A stretch of 64,000 nt of DNA from CAZADA01 sp964524065 (GCA_964524065.1 CAZGCB010000001.1:19312-83311), one strand, 5' to 3'; shown: positions 1 to 8,900, numbered from the stretch's first letter. Numbers and translations are program-made. The notes: a model not told the origin generated them from the sequence alone.

Positions 1-705
1 GGCGAGCCGCCCTATCGCCTCAGCCGCGAGACCAAGGCGCGGATCGGCCTGGTGCCACAGTCCGACAACCTGGACCCGGACGTATCGGTCAGCGAGAACT
101 TGGAAATCTATGGGCGTTACTTCGGCCTGTCAGAAGAGACAATCGCCGAGCGGGTTCCCAAGCTTCTTGCGTTTATGCGGCTGGAGGAAAAGGCCGATGC
201 CCGCGTTATGCAGCTGTCCGGCGGCATGAAGCGCAGGCTTGTGATCGCCCGCGCGCTGATTGCCGAGCCGGAAGTGGTGATCCTCGACGAGCCGACCACG
301 GGCCTCGACCCGCAGGCGCGCGTAATGATCTGGAAACAGCTTCTCGCCCTGAAGGCGCGCGGCAAGACCATGCTGCTGACCACGCATTACATGGACGAGG
401 CACAGCGGCTCTGCGACCGGATCATCATCATCGACCACGGCGAAATCCTGGACGAAGGCACGCCGGACGAGCTGATCAGCCGTCACGTAAAAGGGCATGT
501 CTACGAGATCGACAAGCCAGTGCCCGAGCCGCTTGCAAATGGCCGCTGGGACAGCGAAGACATCGGCGATTCGATCCTGATCTACGTCCAAAGGCAGGAT
601 GACATCCGCCCATCACTCACGGCCGAGACAAGCTATTATCATCGGCCGGCCAACTTGGAAGACGTCTTCCTTCGTCTCACCGGCCGGCAACTCCGGGAGA
701 CATGA
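1..705 (+). CDS. ABC-2 type transporter ATP-binding protein, NodI-like (5' end outside window)
   Basis: The reading frame is open from the first base, so the N-terminus and the Walker A loop lie off the window. What remains shows the ABC signature (LSGGMKRRL, near positions 214-240), a Walker B with its catalytic glutamate (VVILDEPTTGLD) and the H-loop (LLTTHYMDEA), followed by a short C-terminal domain. This is the cytoplasmic ATPase of an ABC-2 exporter and closely resembles the NodI/daunorubicin-resistance group. It overlaps the permease start by 4 nt (ATGA), so the two are probably translated together. The exported substrate cannot be told from sequence; nothing nearby suggests nodulation factors. 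Confidence 0.93.
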   Translation, partial: GEPPYRLSRETKARIGLVPQSDNLDPDVSVSENLEIYGRYFGLSEETIAERVPKLLAFMRLEEKADARVMQLSGGMKRRLVIARALIAEPEVVILDEPTTGLDPQARVMIWKQLLALKARGKTMLLTTHYMDEAQRLCDRIIIIDHGEILDEGTPDELISRHVKGHVYEIDKPVPEPLANGRWDSEDIGDSILIYVQRQDDIRPSLTAETSYYHRPANLEDVFLRLTGRQLRET

Positions 706-1490
706 TGCAGGCGATCCGCGGCATCCATCCAAGCGGCGTCCTCGCCGTCACGCACCGTCAGTATATCGTCTGGCGCAAGCTGATCTGGTCCGCGCTGGCG
801 ACCAATGTCGCGAACCCGCTGCTCTTCCTGTTCGCCTTCGGGCTGGGCCTCGGGCAATTCGTCGAGCGGATGGGCGACCTGCCCTACCTTGCTTTCGTGG
901 TGCCAGGCATTATGGCCTACGCCGCGATGTTCGCCGCCAGCTTCGAGACCACCATCGGGGCCTACACGCGCTACCAGCAGCAGGGCAACTGGGACGCGAT
1001 CATGGCCACGCCCGTCAGCTTGGCGGAACTGCTGCTAGGCGAGGTGCTGTGGGCGGCGCTGAAAGCGCTGTTGTCGGCGGTGTGCGTGCTGGCGGTCGGC
1101 TGGGTCTGGGGCGGCGTGCTATCGCTTGCGGGCGCGCTGATCGCGCTGCCATTGGTTTTTGCCGCCTCTCTGGGGTTCGCCTGCTTCGGGCTGGCCGCGA
1201 CGGCCTATGCGCGCGGCTACGAGTATTTCAGTTATTTTTTCAGCTTCTGGATCACGCCGATGTTTGTGTTCTGCGGTGTGTTCTTTGATATCAGCCGGTT
1301 TCCCGCTGCGGTGCAGGTGATTTCCTGGCTCTTCCCGATGACGCATCTGATCGCCATCGTCCGCCCGCTGACCACCGGCGCGGCGCTCGATCCGTTTATG
1401 GTCATGTTGCATATTGCTTATCTGGCGGCAATTTCGAGCTTGGCTTTCTTTCTCGCCTACCGCGAAGCGCGGCGGCGCATGTTCGACTAA
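702..1490 (+). CDS. ABC-2 type transporter permease, NodJ-like
   Basis: A 262-residue integral membrane protein with about six hydrophobic segments, matching the ABC-2/NodJ permease family in length and layout. It starts after a cytoplasmic N-terminus with the HRQYIVWRK stretch typical of the group and ends with a short basic tail (REARRRMFD). It forms the membrane channel for the ATPase encoded immediately upstream, with which it overlaps by 4 nt. The pair probably exports a lipid-linked or amphipathic compound. Family assignment is firm; the substrate is unknown. Confidence 0.9.
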   Translation: MMQAIRGIHPSGVLAVTHRQYIVWRKLIWSALATNVANPLLFLFAFGLGLGQFVERMGDLPYLAFVVPGIMAYAAMFAASFETTIGAYTRYQQQGNWDAIMATPVSLAELLLGEVLWAALKALLSAVCVLAVGWVWGGVLSLAGALIALPLVFAASLGFACFGLAATAYARGYEYFSYFFSFWITPMFVFCGVFFDISRFPAAVQVISWLFPMTHLIAIVRPLTTGAALDPFMVMLHIAYLAAISSLAFFLAYREARRRMFD

Positions 1491-1502
1491 TGCAATTTCC
1501 GG

Positions 1503-1552
1503 CACAGACGCTTGAATACAAGCGTGCTGCAAGCGTGGACCAAGTGTCTGTG
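1503..1552. repeat. Inverted repeat between convergent genes (possible bidirectional terminator)
   Basis: Arms at 1503-1514 (CACAGACGCTTG) and 1541-1552 (CAAGTGTCTGTG) pair over 12 positions with one G-U. An inner 7-bp hairpin (1508-1514 with 1519-1525, loop AATA) competes for the left arm. It lies in the 67-nt gap between the ABC permease and the convergent FkbM gene. There is no clear T tract, so its terminator role is inferred from position. Confidence 0.5.
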
Positions 1553-1557
1553 TCGCT

Positions 1558-2328
1558 TCACTGGTCTAACTCGCGCATCGCGTAGACATCGCCGGAGTTG
1601 ACCGAATGCGGCAGCGCGGCGATAACGTCGGTAATCTCGCGCGCGGAAAGCCATCGCCGATACTCCATCGCGAAGCTCTCGCCGAGCGAGAGGTTGTAGC
1701 GGTAGAGGCCCAGCGCCTCCAACCGGTCGATGCATCGAAAAGCCACGCGCCGCTGTATGGTCGTGAATTCGAATGACAGCGCCGGCAGAGCTTGGGACAA
1801 GCCTGCCAGCGCGACTGCTTCGAACCCTTCCACGTCAATCTTGACGAAATCCGGAGTGCCAAACCGGGCGATCAACACGTCCAGTGTTGTAGCCGGGACC
1901 GTGCGCATCTCCTCCCAACGCTGATCGCTCCAGCCTTGTGCCCCGCCGGCGGCGGCGACGAAATCAGGCGAGGCGGTCGAGACGGTCGGGTTGCGCAGAT
2001 TGATATTAAGGACGACCTCGCCATCACGCTCGGCGACAGCAGCATTGACAAGCTGGACACCCGTCGATCCCGCGAATAGCCATTGCAGGCACTTGTAAGC
2101 CGCTGGCTGCGGCTCAACGGCGACCACATCGGCCCCAAGCGCGCGAAATGCCCGCACCCGGTCGCCGACATGCGCGCCGATGTCGAACACCAGCGCACCG
2201 CTGGGAATGAATTGCTGGTAAAACCGGCGCATTTCCCGCGCCCGGCTGAAACCCGCGTGGTATTGCCACAAGGAGCGGGAGATCCCTCCCCAAGTGCGAA
2301 GGCGGCGCGAAAGCCCGGTCAGCGTCAT
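1558..2328 (-). CDS. FkbM family SAM-dependent methyltransferase
   Basis: The protein has a class I methyltransferase fold: motif I (LVFDIGAHVGDRV, about residues 49-62) followed by the acidic end of beta-2 (VVAVEPQP) and the FkbM signature DFVKIDVEGFE. FkbM enzymes O-methylate sugars or polyketide-type hydroxyls. The gene follows opgH directly: opgH ends at 2343 and a TTG at 2346 overlaps its stop (TTGA), giving a 262-residue form. I chose the ATG at 2328 because it still leaves the whole domain. The coupling suggests it methylates a glycan linked to the OpgH product, but that is inference. Confidence 0.85.
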   Translation of the reverse strand: MTLTGLSRRLRTWGGISRSLWQYHAGFSRAREMRRFYQQFIPSGALVFDIGAHVGDRVRAFRALGADVVAVEPQPAAYKCLQWLFAGSTGVQLVNAAVAERDGEVVLNINLRNPTVSTASPDFVAAAGGAQGWSDQRWEEMRTVPATTLDVLIARFGTPDFVKIDVEGFEAVALAGLSQALPALSFEFTTIQRRVAFRCIDRLEALGLYRYNLSLGESFAMEYRRWLSAREITDVIAALPHSVNSGDVYAMRELDQ

Positions 2329-2342
2329 CGCCCGAGGCCACG

Positions 2343-4199
2343 TCAACCCGCCGAGACAGCAGGCAAAGCTTCAGTCGCGGCATCGCCAGAGTCGGCCGGG
2401 AAGCTTGCGGCTGCGGGATCTTCGTGACGCAGTTCAACCGGAACATCCAGTTCTTCCGGGATGGCGCATGCCCCGGCATTCGCGAACCAGGCGCCCAACG
2501 TTGGCGACGCGGAAAGGACAGCCATCGGGACGGCCAGCAGCAGCCCCGTCACCATCGGCGATATCCATGGCAGCACCCCCGGCAGAAACGCTGCAAAAAC
2601 TCCGAGCAGCATCGTGCCGAAGAGGGTCTGCGGCCATAGGCCGCGCAAGCCTGTTCGCCAAGTCAGCCTGTAGGCGTCCCGCGCCTGACCGCTCCAGCGC
2701 ACCGATTGGCCAAGCAGCAAGCCGACCATGAAGATCGTCAAGGCGGTCGCAATGACGGGCGCCAGCAACAGCATAAACACAAGCTCGATAAAAACACCCA
2801 CGCTGAACCGGGACGCGCCACCATAACGCCGGAGCCCGCCGGAGCTCAAAACCGCATCGAGAGCGCCCATCAGTTTCGGCGTCAGGCTCATGAAGATCAC
2901 GAAGGCCAGCAGCGTAATGCCAATCGTCGGATCAAACAGCTCCAGGCTCCCGGTGGAAGCCTTGATCGCAGCCAGCGTGACCATCAGAATCCACGCCGCC
3001 GCACTGATATAGCCCATCGTGGCGATCACAAGCTGCACGCGGCTGGTGAATTTGAGGTTGGGCATGCGCAGCAGCTGAAAGTACTGCATGTTGCCCTGGC
3101 ACCAGCGCATGTCGCGCTTGAGGAAATCCAGCAGGGTCGGCGGGTTGTCCTCCCAGCTTTCGCTCTCCACTGGCATCACGCGGACCTCATAGCCCGCACC
3201 GCGCATCATCGCCGCTTCCACTTGATCGTGGCTCAGGATATGGCCGCCCAGAGGTGGCCGGCCGCGGAGGATCGGCAGGTCGCAGTGCTCCTTAAACGGC
3301 GTCACGCGCACCAGCGCATTGTGCCCCCAGAACGGTCCGCAATCCCCCTGCCACCAAGCGCTGCCCATGGTGAATGAGCGCATGCCATGCCGCGCCCCGA
3401 ACTGCAGGATGCGGGCGAAAGCGCTTTGTGACGGTGTGCCGACCATTAAACTTTGCAGGATGCCAAGCTTGGGCGCTGCCTCCATAATTCGCACCATGCG
3501 CACGATCTCGCCGCCAGCCATCAGGCTGTCCGCGTCGAGCGGCAGCATTAGCTGATAGGTGTCGCCGAAGCGCTCGACGAAATCGCGCACATTGCCAGCC
3601 TTGAAGCCGACATTCTCATCGCGCCGGCGATATAAGATATGCTTAGCGTCACCGGTTTCGGCCTGCCAGGCGCTGACAAGCCGCTCTTCCTCTGCCGCAA
3701 TGTCGGGTTTTGAGGTGTCGCTGAGGACGTAAAAGTCGAACAGGTGGCCGTAGCCCGTTGCGTCGAGGCTGCGTTGCACCTGTTTAAATTTGGCGAGGGC
3801 ACGCTCCGGATCTTCGTTGCGCAGCGTCATCAGCACGGCGGTTCTCGCGATGATCGGCGCGCCGCTGTCCGCCGCGCGCAAGTAGGGGGCGACGGTTGTT
3901 GGCCAGCGCCGGTCGACGTGGAGGAGCCAGATACCGATGACTGCGTTCCAAAAACCGAGCACGGTCCACGGCGCCGACACCAAGAAACAGCCGATCAGAG
4001 CGAGATCGAGCGCATCAAGCCCGTTCCCGGCGAGCAGATACGCCCACACCACCGTAAGGCCTATGACTGTCGTGCTGACCAGGGCAAACATGATCGCACG
4101 CCTGCGCCCCAGAGTCCGCAAGCTTTGCAAGCCTGTCGGCGTGCGTGAGAAGGACGCGGCATTTTGTAAAGCGCCATGCGGCGTTGTGGATTCGACCAT
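2343..4199 (-). CDS. opgH: Glucans biosynthesis glucosyltransferase H
   Basis: OpgH (MdoH) is the inner-membrane GT2 enzyme that polymerises UDP-glucose into osmoregulated periplasmic glucans. At 618 residues it has two N-terminal membrane segments, a cytoplasmic GT2 domain with the early VLSDTSKPD motif, a DxD metal site (LDADSLMAGG), the HDQVEAA acceptor motif and the RDMRWCQGN product-binding motif, then several C-terminal membrane segments. It is shorter than the E. coli protein (about 850), as expected for the alphaproteobacterial form. No opgG is adjacent; instead an FkbM methyltransferase follows with overlapping codons. Confidence 0.93.
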   Translation of the reverse strand: MVESTTPHGALQNAASFSRTPTGLQSLRTLGRRRAIMFALVSTTVIGLTVVWAYLLAGNGLDALDLALIGCFLVSAPWTVLGFWNAVIGIWLLHVDRRWPTTVAPYLRAADSGAPIIARTAVLMTLRNEDPERALAKFKQVQRSLDATGYGHLFDFYVLSDTSKPDIAAEEERLVSAWQAETGDAKHILYRRRDENVGFKAGNVRDFVERFGDTYQLMLPLDADSLMAGGEIVRMVRIMEAAPKLGILQSLMVGTPSQSAFARILQFGARHGMRSFTMGSAWWQGDCGPFWGHNALVRVTPFKEHCDLPILRGRPPLGGHILSHDQVEAAMMRGAGYEVRVMPVESESWEDNPPTLLDFLKRDMRWCQGNMQYFQLLRMPNLKFTSRVQLVIATMGYISAAAWILMVTLAAIKASTGSLELFDPTIGITLLAFVIFMSLTPKLMGALDAVLSSGGLRRYGGASRFSVGVFIELVFMLLLAPVIATALTIFMVGLLLGQSVRWSGQARDAYRLTWRTGLRGLWPQTLFGTMLLGVFAAFLPGVLPWISPMVTGLLLAVPMAVLSASPTLGAWFANAGACAIPEELDVPVELRHEDPAAASFPADSGDAATEALPAVSAG

Positions 4200-4281
4200 A
4201 AATGGCTACACCCCTGATGAGATAGCGGTGGATGATTGCCCGCCGCTCACTGCGCGACAGACCATGGGATAACGGTGATGA

Positions 4282-5295
4282 ATGAACGCTGAAACGCGAC
4301 AAAACAAAGTGGTGCCCGCACGCGCGCTCTACTATGTTGCACCGCAACAGGCAACACTCATAGAAGAGCAGTTATTCGCCGATCATGACTCGGATATGGC
4401 GCTCATCGCATTTCACACTCGGTTTACGGGGTTGAGCCGCGGAACGGAGCGCCTTGTTTTTCAGGGCAAATTGCCGCAATCGGAATGGCAGCGGATGCGC
4501 GCGCCGCATCAGGGCGGAGACTTCCCGTTTCCAGTGAAATACGGATATTCAGCCGTCGGGGTCGTTCAGAAAGGCCCCGAATCGCTTGCTGGACAAACGG
4601 TTTTCGGCCTGTTTCCGCATCAGGATCAAGTCGTTGCCCGCGCCGATGATGTCATTCCGCTGCCCGCGAATGTTCCGCCACGCCGGGCCATTCTCGGGGC
4701 CAACATGGAGACGGCGCTGAATGGGGTCTGGGATGCCGGCGTTACCGCAGGTCACGATGTTTTGATCATCGGCGCCGGCGTCGTTGGTGCGCTTTTGGGA
4801 GCAATCGCCTCACGCATGCCGGGTGTGCGCGTCGGGATGGTCGATGTGAGGCCGGAGCGCGCAGACCTCGCCCGAACGCTTGGCACGGATTTTTTTGCGC
4901 CGCAGGACGCGCCCGCTGGAGCGGATATTATCTTTCATACCAGCGCCACAGAGGCCGGGCTGAAATTGGCGCTCAAATGTGCGGCGTTCGAAGGCCGCAT
5001 CATCGAGATGAGCTGGTTCGGCGACCGCGCCGTGACATTGCCGCTCGGCCAGGATTTTCACAGTCAGCGGCTGCAGCTAATCTCCTCGCAGGTGGGCCAT
5101 GTCGCACCGTCTCACCGCGCACGGTGGAGCCGTAGGCGACGGCTGGAAACGGCGCTCGCTCTGCTGGAGGACCCGCGGCTCGATGCGCTTATTACAGAGG
5201 AAGTGGCTTTCGATGATCTGCCCCGCGAACTCCCGCGTTTGCTTTCACCGGACGCGCCGGGGCTCGCCACTGCAATACGCTACACGCAAGCCTGA
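4282..5295 (+). CDS. Medium-chain dehydrogenase/reductase (zinc-type alcohol dehydrogenase-like, BchC-type)
   Basis: A 337-residue MDR-family oxidoreductase. The N-terminal GroES-like half carries SRGTERLVF where catalytic-zinc enzymes have a Cys-Gly motif, so the catalytic zinc cysteine is absent. The Rossmann half binds NAD(P) through VLIIGAGVVGALLG (about residues 155-168) and ends its second strand with MVDVRPERAD. The closest family I recognise is the BchC-like group, but no bacteriochlorophyll genes are nearby. It is the first gene of a tightly packed block with a pterin synthase homologue 11 nt downstream, so its substrate is probably an intermediate of that pathway. Confidence 0.85.
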   Translation: MNAETRQNKVVPARALYYVAPQQATLIEEQLFADHDSDMALIAFHTRFTGLSRGTERLVFQGKLPQSEWQRMRAPHQGGDFPFPVKYGYSAVGVVQKGPESLAGQTVFGLFPHQDQVVARADDVIPLPANVPPRRAILGANMETALNGVWDAGVTAGHDVLIIGAGVVGALLGAIASRMPGVRVGMVDVRPERADLARTLGTDFFAPQDAPAGADIIFHTSATEAGLKLALKCAAFEGRIIEMSWFGDRAVTLPLGQDFHSQRLQLISSQVGHVAPSHRARWSRRRRLETALALLEDPRLDALITEEVAFDDLPRELPRLLSPDAPGLATAIRYTQA

Positions 5296-5306
5296 GAGAA
5301 AACACG

Positions 5307-5711
5307 ATGTATTCTGTTGAAGTCAGCGATCACATTATGGTCGCGCATAGCCTGAACAATCCGTTCTTCGGCCCGGCCCAGAACCTGCATGGCGCAACCT
5401 TCGTGGTGACAGTCGCCTTTTTCCGAGAAACGCTGACCGCGAACAACGTTGTCGTGGACATCGGCCAGGCGCTGGAGGTGCTCAGCGAAGTGCTGAAGCC
5501 GTTGCACTATGCCAATCTCGACGACAAGCCGGAATTCTCCGGTCAGCTCACCACCACGGAATTTCTCTGCCGGCATATCTTCGACCGCTTCTCAGATGCT
5601 GTCCGCGACGGGCGTTTAGGCGACGGCGCCGAAGGATTGGAGCGCATCCGCGTGACACTGCAGGAGACGCCAACCGCCGCCGCAAGCTTTGAAGGGCGAC
5701 CCGGCGCGTGA
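5307..5711 (+). CDS. 6-pyruvoyltetrahydropterin synthase / QueD family protein, divergent metal site
   Basis: The 134-residue protein follows the PTPS/6-carboxytetrahydropterin synthase fold from end to end: VAHSL (first zinc ligand, His14), LHGATF (aligned to the family HGH motif), an LHYANLDD loop (family Asp-His region) and the C-terminal pterin anchor LQETPT with its glutamate. Two things are odd. The third zinc histidine of HGH is alanine here, and the catalytic cysteine upstream of it is missing. Family members convert dihydroneopterin triphosphate; this one may have a changed reaction or be a binding protein. Its stop overlaps the next start (GTGA). Confidence 0.85.
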   Translation: MYSVEVSDHIMVAHSLNNPFFGPAQNLHGATFVVTVAFFRETLTANNVVVDIGQALEVLSEVLKPLHYANLDDKPEFSGQLTTTEFLCRHIFDRFSDAVRDGRLGDGAEGLERIRVTLQETPTAAASFEGRPGA

Positions 5712-6760
5712 CCCCGGCCGCTTTCGCGATTCCGGGCGATCTCGGCACGCCCACCGGCGGTTATGCCTATGCGCGGCGCATCCTGCCGCTGCTCGGCGAG
5801 TACAATATTGCGGTTCGGCATCTGCCGCTGCCATGCGGCTTTCCGTTTCCGGATGCCGCGGCGCTGCGCCAGACCGGGGATCGGCTTGCCCATGTTCCAC
5901 CCGGTGAAGTTGCGCTAATCGACGGCTTGGCGTTTGGCGCGTTGCCTGAGGCGGTCCTGACGCGGATCGCGGCTCCGATCGTCGCCCTGGTGCACCATCC
6001 GCTCGGGCTAGAGACGGGATTGTCGGCGGAGGGCAGCGCGCAATTGATCGAAAGCGAGCGGCATGCGCTGAGGTATGCCCATAGGGTGGTGGCAACGAGC
6101 GAGACCACAGCACAGACGCTGCGGGTTGATTTCGACGTCCCGTCAGATCGCCTCAGCGTTGCCATACCGGGCACAGAGCGTGCTGCGCGCGCGCCGGGCG
6201 GCGGGGACGTGCCGCATTTGTTGAGCGTTGGCGCTGTTGTACCGCGCAAGGGCTTTGACGTGCTGGTCGCGGCGCTGGCGCGGCTAACCGAGCGGCCCTG
6301 GCGTTGCACCATTGCTGGCAGCCTCGACCGCGACCTGACGACGGCGGAAGCGCTGCGCGCACAGATCAGCCGGTCGGGGCTAGGGGACCGCGTGACGCTG
6401 ACCGGCGCGCTCGAAACGGACGCGCTAAACGGCCTTTACCACAGCGCGGACATCTTCGTGCTTGCATCCCGTTACGAGGGCTATGGCATGGCGTTCACCG
6501 AAGCGATGGCGCGCGGCCTGCCGATCGTCGCGGCGGACGCCGGTGCAGTGCCGGCGACCGTTCCGCGCGGGGCTGGCATTCTGGTTCCGCCCGACGACGC
6601 GGCCTCACTGGCCGATGCGCTGCGGACATTGCTGGACGATCCGGCCAAGCGCCGCACGCTCGGGGACGCAGCATTCGCCCATGCCCGCGCGCTGCCGTCC
6701 TGGGATGACACATCACGCGGCGTCGCCAAGGCGATCCAGGCAGCACAGGAGGCACGATGA
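5708..6760 (+). CDS. Glycosyltransferase family 4 protein
   Basis: A 350-residue GT-B fold enzyme. The N-terminal domain has the glycine-rich acceptor loop (GTPTGGYAYARR, residues 14-25). The C-terminal domain has SVGAVVPRKGFDVL (sugar-nucleotide pocket) and the GT4 donor motif SRYEGYGMAFTEAMARG with the two conserved glutamates. It starts at a GTG overlapping the stop of the pterin synthase homologue and itself overlaps the methyltransferase start (ATGA). That coupling suggests it glycosylates the pathway's pteridine-type intermediate rather than a cell-envelope polymer; the donor sugar is unknown. Confidence 0.88.
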   Translation: MTPAAFAIPGDLGTPTGGYAYARRILPLLGEYNIAVRHLPLPCGFPFPDAAALRQTGDRLAHVPPGEVALIDGLAFGALPEAVLTRIAAPIVALVHHPLGLETGLSAEGSAQLIESERHALRYAHRVVATSETTAQTLRVDFDVPSDRLSVAIPGTERAARAPGGGDVPHLLSVGAVVPRKGFDVLVAALARLTERPWRCTIAGSLDRDLTTAEALRAQISRSGLGDRVTLTGALETDALNGLYHSADIFVLASRYEGYGMAFTEAMARGLPIVAADAGAVPATVPRGAGILVPPDDAASLADALRTLLDDPAKRRTLGDAAFAHARALPSWDDTSRGVAKAIQAAQEAR

Positions 6761-7602
6761 GCGGATTCTCCACAGATTGGCTTGACCTTCGCGAAGAGGC
6801 CGATCAGCGCGCCCGCGATGCCGGACTGGAAGCACGGCTGGCCGAGCATTTCGCCGGGCGCGAGCGGCTGAATATCGTCGATCTCGGCTGCGGGACCGGG
6901 GCCAACGCCCGTGCGCTTGCGCCGAACCTTCCGGGCACGCAGAGTTGGCGCTTCGTCGATCACGACGGGGAACTGTTGGCGGCGGCGCGCGCGCGCATGG
7001 CTGACTGGGCGGCGGCTGCCGACGATGCGCAGGGGGACCTGCGCTTGAGCGTGCAGGGCAAGCCGCTCGATATTCGTTTCCAGCAGGCTGACCTGAACGG
7101 TGATCTGTCCGCATTCATCCAGCCGGGCGACGATCTCGTGACCGCCGCGGCGTTTTTCGATCTGGTCTCGCCCGAATGGATCGCCCGCTTCGCCGAGGCG
7201 GTCACCGGCACGGGCGCAGCGTTCTACACGGTACTGATCTATGACGGCGAAGAGGTCTGGATGCCAGCCCATGAAAGTGATCCGGCAGTGCATGCTGCGT
7301 TTCATGCCCATCAGCGTGGAGACAAGGGCTTTGGCTGCGCCGCCGGGCCGGACGCCGCCGATCTACTGATCCGCCGGTTTGCCGAGGCGGGCTATCATGT
7401 CTATGCCGCCCCCAGCCCATGGCGGCTCGGCGCGCCGGACACAGCACTCATCGCAACCCTTGCCGAGGGCACGGCGAAAGCTGCGCTCGCAGCCGGCTTG
7501 ATCGACAGCGCGACCGCCGAAGCCTGGCGCGAGGCGCGCGCAAGTGCAGACGCCGCCATTATCGGCCATATCGATATCCTCGCGCTTCCGCCCGAGAATT
7601 AG
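6757..7602 (+). CDS. Class I SAM-dependent methyltransferase
   Basis: A 281-residue methyltransferase with motif I NIVDLGCGTGANARAL (about residues 39-55), an acidic residue after the second strand (FVDHDGELL) and a post-I segment giving FQQADLNGDL. It starts inside the stop of the GT4 gene (ATGA) and converges on the cytochrome b561 gene with a 4-nt overlap of stop codons. I cannot predict the substrate from sequence; the operon places it in the same pathway as the dehydrogenase, pterin synthase homologue and glycosyltransferase. Confidence 0.85.
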   Translation: MSGFSTDWLDLREEADQRARDAGLEARLAEHFAGRERLNIVDLGCGTGANARALAPNLPGTQSWRFVDHDGELLAAARARMADWAAAADDAQGDLRLSVQGKPLDIRFQQADLNGDLSAFIQPGDDLVTAAAFFDLVSPEWIARFAEAVTGTGAAFYTVLIYDGEEVWMPAHESDPAVHAAFHAHQRGDKGFGCAAGPDAADLLIRRFAEAGYHVYAAPSPWRLGAPDTALIATLAEGTAKAALAAGLIDSATAEAWREARASADAAIIGHIDILALPPEN

Positions 7603-8150
7603 ATCATCCGGCTGAGCACGCCGTCACGGCGAACGATGCCGTGGTACAGGCCGGCGGCAATATGCAGTGTCGCCACGCCAGCGAGAAAGAAGCCCATATA
7701 GCCGTGGATCCAGAGAAGCAACTTGGACAACTCCCGATCTTCTCCGACCAGCGCCGGCATTTCAAAGAGACCGAAGACGGGCACCGGGGCGGGGAACGCG
7801 GATGTACCGGCCCAGCCGAGAAGCGGCATGGCGACCAGAAGCACGTACAAAGTGAAATGCACGATCCGTGAGACAACGAACTGGGCCGGCGTCAGAACGC
7901 CCGAGGCGGCTGGAGCGCCGAGGGTCAGGCGATAGCCAACGCGCATCGCCATCAGAGTCAGCACGACAACGCCGAACGATTTATGCAAGTCATAAAGATT
8001 GTTCGTTAAGGCCCGCGATAGATCGACATTCACCATCAATATCCCTGAGGGGATGAGAAAGATCACGCACGCCGCAACCGCCCAATGTAAAAACTTCGCC
8101 GCCAGAGAATAGTCGCGATCAACCGCCGTCGCCATCGCCATGCCATTCAC
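7599..8150 (-). CDS. Cytochrome b561 family membrane protein
   Basis: A 183-residue protein with four transmembrane helices and the histidines expected for two b-type haems: FLHW in helix 1, DLHKSFG before helix 2, RIVHF in helix 3, and WIHGYMG with TLHIAAGLYH in helix 4. The family transfers electrons between quinol and periplasmic acceptors such as superoxide. It starts within the stop of the upstream RibD-type reductase gene (ATGA overlap) and so belongs to the same transcript, which suggests a redox step coupled to the flavin/pteridine pathway of this block. Confidence 0.9.
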   Translation of the reverse strand: MNGMAMATAVDRDYSLAAKFLHWAVAACVIFLIPSGILMVNVDLSRALTNNLYDLHKSFGVVVLTLMAMRVGYRLTLGAPAASGVLTPAQFVVSRIVHFTLYVLLVAMPLLGWAGTSAFPAPVPVFGLFEMPALVGEDRELSKLLLWIHGYMGFFLAGVATLHIAAGLYHGIVRRDGVLSRMI

Positions 8151-8842
8151 TCCCGTTCATTGCCGCGCATGTCGCAATCGAAAATAACATCGCCGTCAGG
8201 CAAGGGGTAGGCGCGCGTGCGCGGACGCAGCGCCTGTGATAGTCTATCAATTGGCGGCAAGACCAGCCCGGGTTTGCCAGAGCCAATGATCATCGGGGCC
8301 ATAAGAATATGCAGCCGGTCAAGAGCGTCGGCCTGAATGAAGCGCGAGATAGTGTGCGCGCCGCCCTCCACGAGAATGCGCTGAAAGCCCAGATCAAAGA
8401 GGTGGGAGACGATCTCGCGGGCGCATAGCCCGTTATCGCCACCGCGGATCATGACCTGCTCGACACGCTGCGGCAAATTACTCGGGCGGCTGGAAATGGC
8501 GATGACCCGCGTATCGTCGTCGCACAGGCATTTGGCGTTTTGCGGAAGGCGGGCGTTTGGGTCGATAATGACGCGGGCAGGATTCTGGCCGGCCACCCGT
8601 CGCACGGTGAGTGCCGGGTCGTCGGCGAGCACTGTGCCGATGCCAACGATGACCGCGTCAACGGCCGCGCGCAAGCGGTGCAGGTGCGCGAGCGCGCCCG
8701 GACCATTGATGTATTTGGAGGCCCCGGTGTGCGTGGCGATGCGGCCATCAAGCGTCTGCCCGAGCTGGGCGATCACGAAAGGCCGTGCCGGATCGCAGGT
8801 GTCAAGGCAGGCGAGGGAGCCGTCAAGGCCGTCTGCGGTCAT
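8147..8842 (-). CDS. RibD C-terminal (dihydrofolate-reductase-like) domain protein
   Basis: This protein holds only the reductase half of RibD: FVIAQLGQTLDGRIA near the N-terminus, VGIGTVLADDPALTVR, and the NADPH-site ILVEGGAHTISRFI. The zinc deaminase half is absent. In riboflavin synthesis the RibD reductase reduces the ribosylamino group of the pyrimidine made after RibA. A stand-alone reductase next to RibA, PTPS-like, GT4 and methyltransferase genes may act on a related pyrimidine or pteridine. I used the ATG at 8842; a GTG at 8854 adds four residues. It is divergent from ribA across a 107-nt gap. Confidence 0.88.
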   Translation of the reverse strand: MTADGLDGSLACLDTCDPARPFVIAQLGQTLDGRIATHTGASKYINGPGALAHLHRLRAAVDAVIVGIGTVLADDPALTVRRVAGQNPARVIIDPNARLPQNAKCLCDDDTRVIAISSRPSNLPQRVEQVMIRGGDNGLCAREIVSHLFDLGFQRILVEGGAHTISRFIQADALDRLHILMAPMIIGSGKPGLVLPPIDRLSQALRPRTRAYPLPDGDVIFDCDMRGNERE

Positions 8843-8884
8843 GAAATATCGCACATTGGCAGGTTAACTGATCCAGAGCGTGGC

Positions 8885-8900
8885 GTTCATATTATAATAG
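8885..8900. promoter_or_regulatory. AT-rich palindromic -10-like element between divergent ribD-type and ribA genes
   Basis: The 8-bp palindrome ATTATAAT (8891-8898) reads as TATAAT on both strands and stands out in a GC-rich gap. It lies about 52 nt before the ribA start and 49 nt before the reductase start, a good position for a shared bidirectional -10. I see no good -35 on either side, so promoter function is only plausible. Confidence 0.4.

Noticed and set aside
1..1490. Nodulation genes
   Set aside because: The ABC pair resembles NodIJ, but the family is widespread and no other nod genes are nearby.
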